DNA of 36,169 bases from Gammaproteobacteria bacterium. GTDB lineage: Bacteria; Pseudomonadota; Gammaproteobacteria; Legionellales; Legionellaceae. The notes beneath the pieces are model-generated. The model was not told the origin of the DNA and did no database searches. It saw only the letters and a program-made list of their open reading frames with translations. A program made the translations under genes and the position numbers. This document shows positions 1 to 7,251 of this stretch, one piece after another (the first letter of the stretch is position 1; each line of letters begins with the position of its first letter). The DNA is taken from the NCBI GenBank assembly GCA_030428185.1, contig JAUICE010000016.1, positions 1-36,169 on the forward strand, given 5' to 3'.

Positions 1-183
1 GACAACCACCTCCCCACCACTGGGGCGATCTATCATGGCAATTAGCTTCAATAAAGTTGATTTTCCTGCACCTGAATGACCTGTTAAAAAACACATCTCT
101 CCCGGCTTTAATGAAAAAGATACATTACTTAATCCATAGTATCCACTAGAAAAACGTTTGCTCACTTGTTTGAATGTGATCAT
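1..183 (-). CDS. ftsE: FtsE, cell-division ABC transporter ATP-binding protein (partial, N-terminal 61 residues)
   Basis: FtsE is the cytoplasmic ATPase that pairs with the membrane protein FtsX at the division septum and controls peptidoglycan hydrolase activation. The frame starts at an ATG at 181-183 and stays open to the left edge, so only the N-terminus is present. It begins MITFKQVSKRF and carries the Walker A motif GHSGAGKST at about residues 36-44, followed by LLKLIAMIDRPSSG, which is typical of FtsE. It lies 59 bp downstream of ftsY on the same strand, the usual ftsY-ftsE-ftsX order, and that order separates it from other ABC ATPases. Most of the protein, including Walker B and the signature motif, is outside the window. 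Confidence 0.88.
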   Translation of the reverse strand, partial: MITFKQVSKRFSSGYYGLSNVSFSLKPGEMCFLTGHSGAGKSTLLKLIAMIDRPSGGEVVV

Positions 184-242
184 CCCTTTTCACCCTATTT
201 TGTCATCAAGCGTATGAGGACGCTTCGAGTCGTATAAAAAAA

Positions 243-1268
243 TTAGTCGAATAATGCTTTAATAAAATCTTCTGCCTGAAACGGTCTTAAATCATCTGAT
301 TGCTCACCGACGCCAATATATCGAAATGGCAACTGAAGTTCATTTGCGATTGCAAACAGAACACCACCTTTAGCACTACCATCAAGTTTTGTCATTGTAA
401 CACCTGTGAGCCTCACTGCTTCATGAAACTCCTTAGCCTGACTAATTGCATTTTGCCCAATACTCGCATCTAAAACGAGCATAGTTTCATGTGGCGCTTC
501 GTCATCAATTTTAGCAAGTACGCGCTTGATTTTTTTTAGCTCCTCCATTAAATGGTTTTGTGTATGCAATCGCCCGGCGGTATCTGCAATTAACACATCG
601 ACGTTCCTAGCCTTAGCTGCCTGTAGCGCATCAAAAATAACTGAGGCACTATCAGCACCTGTGTGTTGTGAAATAACAGGAACGTCATGACGTTCGCCCC
701 ATGCTTTTAATTGCTCGCAAGCAGCTGCCCTAAACGTGTCGCCTGCCGCCAACATCACTCGCTTACCTTCATGTTTAAATCGGTGCGCAAGCTTACCAAT
801 GGTTGTTGTCTTACCAGCTCCATTAATGCCTACCATCAAGATGACATAAGGCTTTTTATCATGAGGTACTTGTAAAGGTTCTTCACAGTGGCGAAGCTTA
901 TTAATAAGCATTTTTTTTAGTGTCGATAAAACGGCCTCACCATCTTTGAGCTCTTTACGTTTTAATTGTCCACTTAATGATTCAATTAACTCTTTTGTTG
1001 TATCAACACCAACATCGGCTAATAATAACAACGTTTCTATTTCTTCAAATAATTCATCATCTAATTGTTTTCTACCCAACAACAATTTGCTTAGACCATC
1101 GCCTAGCTGGCTCCTTGTTTTTGTTAAACCTTGACGCAACCGCTGAAATAGCCCAGAAGGCTTATTCTCTTTTATCTCATCAGATAAATGCTCGTCTTTT
1201 TCTGACCGCTCACCTTGCTTTGCGTTCTTTTTCTTAAATAGACTTAGCACAGCTACCTTTAACCTCAT
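243..1268 (-). CDS. ftsY: FtsY, signal recognition particle receptor GTPase
   Basis: FtsY is the membrane-associated SRP receptor; with Ffh it delivers ribosomes making membrane proteins to the translocon. The 341-residue product has a short charged N-terminal region (about residues 1-38), the helical N domain, and the G domain with GINGAGKTTT at 147-156, DTAGR, and TKLDGSAKGG near the C-terminus. The acidic A region is much shorter than in E. coli FtsY, which is common in other gammaproteobacteria. It is followed by ftsE on the same strand and diverges from an M16 peptidase gene across only 61 bp, so both promoters must lie in that short AT-rich gap. Identification is firm. Confidence 0.97.
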   Translation of the reverse strand: MRLKVAVLSLFKKKNAKQGERSEKDEHLSDEIKENKPSGLFQRLRQGLTKTRSQLGDGLSKLLLGRKQLDDELFEEIETLLLLADVGVDTTKELIESLSGQLKRKELKDGEAVLSTLKKMLINKLRHCEEPLQVPHDKKPYVILMVGINGAGKTTTIGKLAHRFKHEGKRVMLAAGDTFRAAACEQLKAWGERHDVPVISQHTGADSASVIFDALQAAKARNVDVLIADTAGRLHTQNHLMEELKKIKRVLAKIDDEAPHETMLVLDASIGQNAISQAKEFHEAVRLTGVTMTKLDGSAKGGVLFAIANELQLPFRYIGVGEQSDDLRPFQAEDFIKALFD

Positions 1269-1329
1269 CTATACAAAATTACAAAATTATGGAATTCTAT
1301 CACCTTTTAGACGTCTTGGCTCATAGGTC

Positions 1330-2658
1330 ATGAAAAAGTTTTGTACAATAACCCTCCTGTTACTCCTGGTTTCTGCTGGCGTATCGAGCAAATCGATAAC
1401 ACAGTTTGAATTAAATAATGGATTAAAGGTACTGATAAAAGAAGTTCAAAGTCCAGGGCTTGTAGCCATGATATGGTATCGTGTTGGCAGTAGCGATGAG
1501 CATTATGGCATTACAGGCATCTCACATGCCCTCGAGCATATGATGTTTAAAGGTACATCACACTACGGCCCGAATGAGTACTCCAAAATAATAGCTGCAC
1601 GTGGCGGTCAAGAAAATGCCATGACCACCCGAGATTACACTGCCTATTTTGCTAAAATTGCGCCTAGTAATCTTCCTGAGTTTTTAAAACTTGAAGCTGA
1701 TCGAATGGAGTATCTAACATTATCACCCGATGAGTTTCGTAAAGAAATTAAAGTCGTTCAAGAAGAACGCCGGATGCGAACTGAGGATAACCCCCAAGCC
1801 CTTGCTTATGAGCGCATGATGGCATTAACACATATCGCTTCGCCATATCATCATCCTGTTGTTGGGTGGATGAATGACTTAGAGCATATGACCATCAATG
1901 ATTTAAAAAATTGGTATCAGCGTTGGTACCGTCCCAATAACGCAACCATTGTGCTTGTAGGAAACATCAAGCCAAAACTTGCTCTTTTAGAGATTAAAAA
2001 ATATTTTTCTAAAATAAAGCCTAGATCTCTTGCACCACGCAAACCAAATGAAGAAATCAAACATTTTGGATTAAGAGCGCTTCAATTATCTCTTAGAACA
2101 AAACTACCACTATTAGCTATGAGTTATAACACGCCTAGCTTAGGCTCAAACCCTAACGATAAAGCACCTTTTGCTCTCGAGCTAATTGCCTATATTTTAG
2201 ATGGTGGTGATAGTGCACGTTTTAGTCAACATCTTATCAGAGGTAAGCACCTTGCCAGCCAAATAAGTACCGGGTACGACCTATACTCAAGATATGCAAG
2301 TGCATATATGATTATTGGAGTTCCAACTGAAAAAACGTCACTTGACCAACTAAAAATCGAAATTAACAAAGAAATAACAGAGCTAAAATCAAAACCGGTT
2401 CCTAAAACACTACTTGCACGTATAAAGCGGCAGTTAATTGCCAGTAAAATATTTCAAAAAGACGCACTTTTCGCTGAAGCCATGGAGATGGGTACACTAA
2501 GCATGAGCCAGCTACCACAGAAAGTGGCGACAGACTACATAAAAAATATCGAGGCTGTAACGCCCCAAATGCTACAAAAAGTAGCGCAAACATATTTCAC
2601 TGATGATAATCTAACAGTTGTGAGACTGAAACAAAGTCCAAAGGCAAATGCACAATGA
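1330..2658 (+). CDS. M16 family zinc metallopeptidase, catalytically equipped subunit
   Basis: This 442-residue protein has an N-terminal signal peptide (MKKFCTITLLLLLVSAGVSS), so it probably acts in the periplasm. It carries the inverted zinc motif HALEH (H66, E69, H70) and, about 76 residues later, glutamates in VVQEERR (E145/E146) that fit the third zinc ligand of M16 (pitrilysin/insulinase) peptidases. The C-terminal half resembles the second M16 domain. Its stop overlaps the start of a second M16 gene that lacks the zinc motif. Paired active and inactive M16 subunits are known to form heterodimers, so the two products probably work together. The gene pair next to rsmD and ftsY-ftsE is a recurring gammaproteobacterial arrangement. 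The substrate is unknown. Confidence 0.92.
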   Translation: MKKFCTITLLLLLVSAGVSSKSITQFELNNGLKVLIKEVQSPGLVAMIWYRVGSSDEHYGITGISHALEHMMFKGTSHYGPNEYSKIIAARGGQENAMTTRDYTAYFAKIAPSNLPEFLKLEADRMEYLTLSPDEFRKEIKVVQEERRMRTEDNPQALAYERMMALTHIASPYHHPVVGWMNDLEHMTINDLKNWYQRWYRPNNATIVLVGNIKPKLALLEIKKYFSKIKPRSLAPRKPNEEIKHFGLRALQLSLRTKLPLLAMSYNTPSLGSNPNDKAPFALELIAYILDGGDSARFSQHLIRGKHLASQISTGYDLYSRYASAYMIIGVPTEKTSLDQLKIEINKEITELKSKPVPKTLLARIKRQLIASKIFQKDALFAEAMEMGTLSMSQLPQKVATDYIKNIEAVTPQMLQKVAQTYFTDDNLTVVRLKQSPKANAQ

Positions 2659-3953
2659 ACCGTTTAATCATATTTTTAGCTGCAATAAGTACTTCTCTTG
2701 TCACCTTTAATAGCTTTGCAATAAACATTCAATCATGGTCCACTGCAAAACAGACAAATGTATATTTTGTTGAAAAACATAATCTACCTATTGTTGATAT
2801 AAACATCATGTTTCATGCCGGATCTGCCTATGATGAAAAGCACTTTGGTATTGCCACCTTAACAGCCAGTCTTTTAAATCAAGGAGCCAACGGCAAAAGC
2901 GCTAATGATATTGCCCTTGCCTTCGATGATGTAGGTGCGCTGTACTCAAGTGATGTCAAGAAAGATTATGCAAGCATTTCACTTCGAACATTAAGTGAAG
3001 CGCATGCGCTTGATACAGCAACACACTTATTAAAAACCATCGTTACGCAACCTTCATTTCCTAATAGTGCCTTCTTGAGAACAAAACAACAGTTAATTGC
3101 AGCTATCAAACACAGTAATGATACACCTGGGCAAATTGCCAATAAGACTTTTTTTGAGACACTTTATCCTCATCACCCTTATGGGCACCCAAGTATAGGA
3201 ACGTTAGAAACTCTAGACAAAATAACAAATGCGACAGTTCACAGGTTTTACCAGGAGCATTATGCTGCGAATCAATCCGCTCTGGTCATTGTCGGAGATA
3301 TCTCGCTTAAAAAAGCAAAAATGCTTGCTGAATTTTTGACTAGTGATTTAGCTATAGTCGATAAAAGCACTAAACTTCCTAAAGTACCGCCCATTGCAGC
3401 AATGACTAAAGCTGTTCCGTTTAAATCGAGTCAAACAGTCATTCGTATTGGGCAACTGGGCATTGACTATCATAACAAAGACTATTTTCCTCTCATTGTC
3501 GGCAACTACATTCTTGGAGGAGGCGGATTAGTCTCAAGGCTCGCTGATGAAATTCGCGAAAAAAGAGGCCTTTCTTATGGTGTAGGTAGCTTTTTTATCC
3601 CCCTTTTGGCACGGGGCCCTTTCATTATCTCTCTAGCGACTAAATCCCAGCAAACAACTAACGCCTTAGAAGTTACAGATAAAACCGTCAAACAATACAT
3701 CACTAAAGGCCCAACAAAACAAGAGCTCATTGCAGCAAAAAAATATTTAACGGGTAGCTTCCCCCTAAAATTATCTAGCAATCGTGATATTCTTAACATG
3801 GTCAGTTTAATAGGCTTTTATCGGTTACCTTTGGACTATTTAGATACCTACACTGATAACATCAAGGCCGTAACTCTCAGCGATATCAACCATGCAGTGA
3901 AGCGCTGGCTACATCCCAAAGCATTTATTACCATTACTGTTGGACAAGTATGA
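2655..3953 (+). CDS. M16 family peptidase-like protein, non-catalytic partner
   Basis: The 432-residue protein has a signal peptide (cleavage likely after NSFA, about residue 23) and the two-domain M16 fold, with the R/Y-containing segment EIREKRGLSYGVGSFF in the C-terminal half that is conserved in processing-peptidase-like subunits. Where the active subunit has HxxEH, this one reads GIATLTASLLNQG, so it cannot bind zinc in the usual way. Its start overlaps the previous M16 gene by 4 bp and its stop overlaps rsmD by 4 bp, so translational coupling is likely. The natural reading is the regulatory or substrate-binding half of a heterodimer with the upstream protein. This is inferred from family precedent, not shown here. 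Confidence 0.9.
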   Translation: MNRLIIFLAAISTSLVTFNSFAINIQSWSTAKQTNVYFVEKHNLPIVDINIMFHAGSAYDEKHFGIATLTASLLNQGANGKSANDIALAFDDVGALYSSDVKKDYASISLRTLSEAHALDTATHLLKTIVTQPSFPNSAFLRTKQQLIAAIKHSNDTPGQIANKTFFETLYPHHPYGHPSIGTLETLDKITNATVHRFYQEHYAANQSALVIVGDISLKKAKMLAEFLTSDLAIVDKSTKLPKVPPIAAMTKAVPFKSSQTVIRIGQLGIDYHNKDYFPLIVGNYILGGGGLVSRLADEIREKRGLSYGVGSFFIPLLARGPFIISLATKSQQTTNALEVTDKTVKQYITKGPTKQELIAAKKYLTGSFPLKLSSNRDILNMVSLIGFYRLPLDYLDTYTDNIKAVTLSDINHAVKRWLHPKAFITITVGQV

Positions 3954-4492
3954 GCGCTCAGTCCATACGCATTATTGGTGGCATTTTCAAAGGTAAAAAA
4001 ATTCCTGTTGCCAAATTAGCATCCTTGCGCCCAACACCTAATAGAGTTAGAGAAACGCTTTTTAACTGGATTCAGTTTGATATTCATCATTGGCATACAT
4101 TAGAGCTTTTTTCAGGCACTGGCGCTTTAAGTTTTGAAGCACTATCACGCGGTGCTAAAAGTGTGACCTTGGTTGAACAGAACCCAAGTGTATTTGATAT
4201 GCTAAAAAAAACTTCACTTTCACTATCAGCCAAAAATTGTGCCTTATATCATGAGAGTGCATTAAGCTTTATTCAAAAACATGATTTAAGTACCTTCGAC
4301 CTTATATTCCTAGATCCGCCCTTTAATAGTTCCTTACTCACTGAAACATTACATATTTTAACATCGAAAATAAATCCCAACTGTCTGCTTTATATTGAGT
4401 CTAACCAAAAAATTGACGTAGAAGCATTAAAGTTAACTATCTTAAAAGAAAAAAAAGCAAGTCAAGTGTTTTACGGACTTTACAGAATATAA
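3950..4492 (+). CDS. rsmD: RsmD, 16S rRNA (guanine-966-N2)-methyltransferase
   Basis: RsmD methylates N2 of G966 in 16S rRNA using S-adenosylmethionine. The 180-residue product has the family's N-terminal IIGGIFKGKKI, the conserved RPTPNRVRETLFNW segment (about 27-40), the SAM-binding motif LELFSGTGALSFEALSRGA (51-69), and the catalytic LDPPF at 121-125 (the D/NPPF-type motif of N-methyltransferases). The ATG overlaps the stop of the upstream M16 gene by 4 bp, making a three-gene operon. coaD, which often follows rsmD, is not present here; the next gene is dotD after a 135-bp gap. Confidence 0.96.
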   Translation: MSAQSIRIIGGIFKGKKIPVAKLASLRPTPNRVRETLFNWIQFDIHHWHTLELFSGTGALSFEALSRGAKSVTLVEQNPSVFDMLKKTSLSLSAKNCALYHESALSFIQKHDLSTFDLIFLDPPFNSSLLTETLHILTSKINPNCLLYIESNQKIDVEALKLTILKEKKASQVFYGLYRI

Positions 4493-4627
4493 GCTTTGAC
4501 TTAACACTGGTATATATTATTGATAACATATTAATTTCAAGGACAAGCAAAGCAAATCTGCCTTGACAAGGTATTGCCTTCTTGATTCAATCGACGATAA
4601 ATAACTAAAACGATAAATATAGATGCT
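4493..4627 (+). promoter_or_regulatory. Putative promoter region of the dotDCB operon
   Basis: The gap between rsmD and dotD has a good -35 match TTGACA (4563-4568) inside the perfect small palindrome CCTTG-A-CAAGG (4561-4571). No strong -10 follows at the right distance; TTCAAT about 17 bp on is weak. A second TTGACT with an AT-rich TATATATTATTGA stretch lies just after rsmD (4496-4520). The 4561-4571 palindrome could be an operator, but its cognate regulator cannot be named. No clear PmrA or CpxR site was recognised. Confidence 0.35.
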
Positions 4628-5113
4628 ATGATGCGTAAATGCCTTTTTTTGCTATTCACCTCTCTTTTCCTCTATGGCTGTGCTTCAAATCATTTATCGA
4701 TGAAAAAGCCGCCACGAAATGCGCCTTCAGACGATGCATCTATAAAACTGGCTGAAGCAGCTAATTCGGTTAGTTCTTCATTAATTGAGCTTGCAAGAAT
4801 TGAAAAAGAAAGTAAGCCCTCAAGATTTCCTAAAAATTTAATCAATGTGACGACTTACAACCTAGAGGCCCGAGCATCACTAGACTGGTCAGGCCCGGTA
4901 GAAGAGCTTGTCGTTAGGCTAGCCAATGCTAGCTTTTACAAAACAAGGATCTTAGGACACGCCCCCGCTGTTCCTGTGTTAGTTAATATTTCAGCAAACG
5001 ATAGATCACTTGCAGACATTTTAAGAGATGTAGACTATCAAATTGGTAATCAAGCTGACTTAAAAGTTTTCCCAAAAAGTAAAATTATTGAGCTAAGATA
5101 TGCCAAGGTATAA
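4628..5113 (+). CDS. dotD: DotD, outer-membrane lipoprotein of the Dot/Icm core complex
   Basis: DotD, with DotC, targets DotH to the outer membrane and forms part of the Dot/Icm secretion channel. The 161-residue protein (Legionella DotD is about 163) starts with a lipoprotein signal; the lipobox LYGC puts the modified cysteine at residue 18. The C-terminal half contains VTTYNLEARASLDWSG and the N0-like segment ILRDVDYQIGNQADLKVF, a secretin N0-type fold in the known DotD structure. The start is one of two adjacent ATGs at 4628 and 4631. The stop overlaps dotC by 14 bp, and dotD-dotC-dotB run as one operon. The assignment rests on signal, size, motifs and strict neighbour order. Confidence 0.93.
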   Translation: MMRKCLFLLFTSLFLYGCASNHLSMKKPPRNAPSDDASIKLAEAANSVSSSLIELARIEKESKPSRFPKNLINVTTYNLEARASLDWSGPVEELVVRLANASFYKTRILGHAPAVPVLVNISANDRSLADILRDVDYQIGNQADLKVFPKSKIIELRYAKV

Positions 5114-6026
5114 ATTTATTCCAATAATATTAAGCACAGCTATCCTTTCTGCATGTGGTGGAGGAGTAACAACCGAACGTAATGTTTCAACTGCTACTTT
5201 GGCTTCAATTGACACTCTTTCGGGCACTTCTGTCGGTGCAAAGCATCGGCAAAAGCTACTTAAGAACATACGGTTGCAGGCTCTCAAAGAAACAGGACTA
5301 ACGCTTGGAGCTCAATCGGGCCTTGCTTATCGCGCAAAAGAGATTGATGATTACTTAGCTTCACATCGAAGAACTTTAGATAGAGTATTTGATTTTAATG
5401 CCATCATGCTCGAAAACAATGTACTACCACCGGTGCTCTTAGAAGGTAGAAACACTCTCAATCTTGCATCACCTGAAGCAGTCCGTATCGCAAATAGAAC
5501 CTATAAAATTAGCAAGCAAGCAAGATTTGTCACAACACCACCAAATTGGCGTCAGTATATTTGGTTAGATTATCACTTACCAGACGTCCCAGATGAAAGT
5601 GTGCTTCCCAAAACGCAAGCCGAGCAACGTATATGGCAAAAATATACTCATAAGGGCTGGCAGAGTGGGATGGAGCAAGCTGAGGTAATTTTTAATGACA
5701 ATCTAGCACGACTTAGAAAAGACTACATTGGCATGATACGATATCGAAAACTGTTAGCGCAAAATATGATTAGTCCACCCTTTATCGCGCATACTAACCT
5801 TGGTGTCACTGGGGACAGTAACCAAATTAATATTGATGATAGAACCTTACGTATATCAGCACTTCCTGGACTTAATCCTGACAGCCGCTCTTGGCGAGCA
5901 TCTGTTGGTAGAGAAAGAGATTTATTACAACAATTTAGAAATAAAGAAGCACAGGTCAAATCAACTAAGCTCACAATGACCGATAAAGCATGGCAACCTG
6001 TCATTAATAAAAAAACATCTAAATAG
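5100..6026 (+). CDS. dotC: DotC, outer-membrane lipoprotein of the Dot/Icm core complex
   Basis: DotC is the second lipoprotein of the Dot/Icm outer-membrane core and helps place DotH. The product is 308 residues (Legionella DotC is about 303). The lipobox LSAC gives cysteine 19, followed by a Gly-Gly-Gly linker. The body has the DotC-family pattern, including a central segment with many aromatic residues (WRQYIWLDY, about 150-158) and RTYKISKQARFVTTPP just before it. Its ATG lies within the end of dotD, so it is probably translated by coupling, and dotB follows 8 bp after its stop. No anomaly was seen. Confidence 0.93.
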   Translation: MPRYKFIPIILSTAILSACGGGVTTERNVSTATLASIDTLSGTSVGAKHRQKLLKNIRLQALKETGLTLGAQSGLAYRAKEIDDYLASHRRTLDRVFDFNAIMLENNVLPPVLLEGRNTLNLASPEAVRIANRTYKISKQARFVTTPPNWRQYIWLDYHLPDVPDESVLPKTQAEQRIWQKYTHKGWQSGMEQAEVIFNDNLARLRKDYIGMIRYRKLLAQNMISPPFIAHTNLGVTGDSNQINIDDRTLRISALPGLNPDSRSWRASVGRERDLLQQFRNKEAQVKSTKLTMTDKAWQPVINKKTSK

Positions 6027-6034
6027 GCCAACAT

Positions 6035-7180
6035 ATGAGTAAAGAGAAGGAAACTCATGAGAACTTGATGTCGGATGAGCCGACTCGATTTAACCCAACT
6101 TTCATGGATAAGATGCTTGCTCACTGTGAATCACTGAATGCATCAGACATTACCCTACAAAGTGGTAGCCCTATCATAGCTGAAGTCTATGGAAGATTGC
6201 TCAGAATAACTAATCGTAACTTATCAAACACAGAAATTGGCGATCTCATCAATGCCATATACGGAGCTAACGCAACGACACAGCTATTAAGTGGCACAGA
6301 TATCGATACCCATTACGAATTTAGGCCTAGCCGTAATGAGCGCTATCGTTATCGTGTCAATGCCACCGGGTGTCAGGTTGAAGGTCATGATGGTATTCAA
6401 ATCACTTTAAGAACCATCCCTACAACACCACCTGAACTCTCAACAATGGATTTACCACAAAATATTATTGATGCTTGTGCGCCACAAGAAGGCATTGTTT
6501 TTGTGACAGGCGCAACTGGCTCAGGTAAATCAACTTTACTTGCTTCTATTATCCGCTCTCTCGTTGAGGAAAAAGAATCAAACAGAAAGGTATTGACCTA
6601 CGAGGCACCTATAGAATTTGTTTATGATGAGATAGAAATGATCTCAGCAAGTGTCAGTCAATCTGAAATTCCAAGACATTTGCCAAGTTTTGCCTCAGGT
6701 ATTCGTAATGCCTTACGACGTAAACCACGCCTAATTTTAGTAGGGGAATGTCGAGATGTTGAAACAATTAGTGCTGCTTTAGAGGCAGCATTGACAGGAC
6801 ACCCAGTATACACTACTTTACATACCTCTGGTGTTGCAGAAACTATGCGTCGGTTAGTCAATTCATTCACCGGAGAAGAACGTGCCGGACGTACTATTGA
6901 TATACTAGAAACCATTCGCTTATGTATTTGGCAAAAACTCGTGCCAACGGTTGATGGTAAACGTGTCGCACTAAGAGAGTACTTAATTTTTGATGAAAAA
7001 ATACGAGACATTCTCTTAAATCAAGATCCCAATAAGGTAACCCAAGAGACAAGACGCTTAGTTCGTGAGCAAGGTCAGACCATGGTGGCTGATGCAACTG
7101 AAAAATTTAAAGCAGGTATTATTGATAAACGCACCTATGAGCTCGTAACACTGGGTGCAAAGCGTCTTCATGAGGGGTGA
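6035..7180 (+). CDS. dotB: DotB, hexameric secretion ATPase of the Dot/Icm system
   Basis: DotB is the PilT/VirB11-like cytoplasmic ATPase that docks on DotO (IcmB) and powers Dot/Icm transport. The 381-residue product (Legionella DotB is about 377) has an N-terminal PAS-like domain containing SDITLQSGSP and a RecA-like domain with Walker A GATGSGKST (about 159-167). It also has the Asp-box region around TYEAPIEFVYDE, Walker B-type LILVGECRD, and the His-box TTLHTSGVAETMRRL. DEPTRFNPTF near the N-terminus fits DotB rather than PilT. A second in-frame ATG at 6068 precedes SDEPTRF, so the true start could be there. The gene ends the dotDCB operon just before a strong terminator. Confidence 0.95.
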   Translation: MSKEKETHENLMSDEPTRFNPTFMDKMLAHCESLNASDITLQSGSPIIAEVYGRLLRITNRNLSNTEIGDLINAIYGANATTQLLSGTDIDTHYEFRPSRNERYRYRVNATGCQVEGHDGIQITLRTIPTTPPELSTMDLPQNIIDACAPQEGIVFVTGATGSGKSTLLASIIRSLVEEKESNRKVLTYEAPIEFVYDEIEMISASVSQSEIPRHLPSFASGIRNALRRKPRLILVGECRDVETISAALEAALTGHPVYTTLHTSGVAETMRRLVNSFTGEERAGRTIDILETIRLCIWQKLVPTVDGKRVALREYLIFDEKIRDILLNQDPNKVTQETRRLVREQGQTMVADATEKFKAGIIDKRTYELVTLGAKRLHEG

Positions 7181-7212
7181 TTTTTTGAAACTTTGGTAAG
7201 TAGATCCAATAT

Positions 7213-7240
7213 AAAAAAGAGGCTTAAAAGCCTCTTTTTT
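7213..7240. terminator. Bidirectional Rho-independent terminator between dotB and dotA
   Basis: A perfect 13-bp inverted repeat, AAAAAAGAGGCTT (7213-7225) and AAGCCTCTTTTTT (7228-7240), is separated by two A residues. The GC core is GAGGC/GCCTC, with an A-run on one side and a T-run on the other, so it can terminate transcription from both directions. It lies between the converging dotB (+) and dotA (-), insulating the two operons. Confidence 0.92.
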
Positions 7241-7251
7241 TTATTTTTCCA

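Noticed and set aside
5723-6124. A 133-codon open frame on the minus strand across the end of dotC and start of dotB.
   Set aside because: It is antisense to two well-supported coding regions, has no recognisable domain and no ribosome site.
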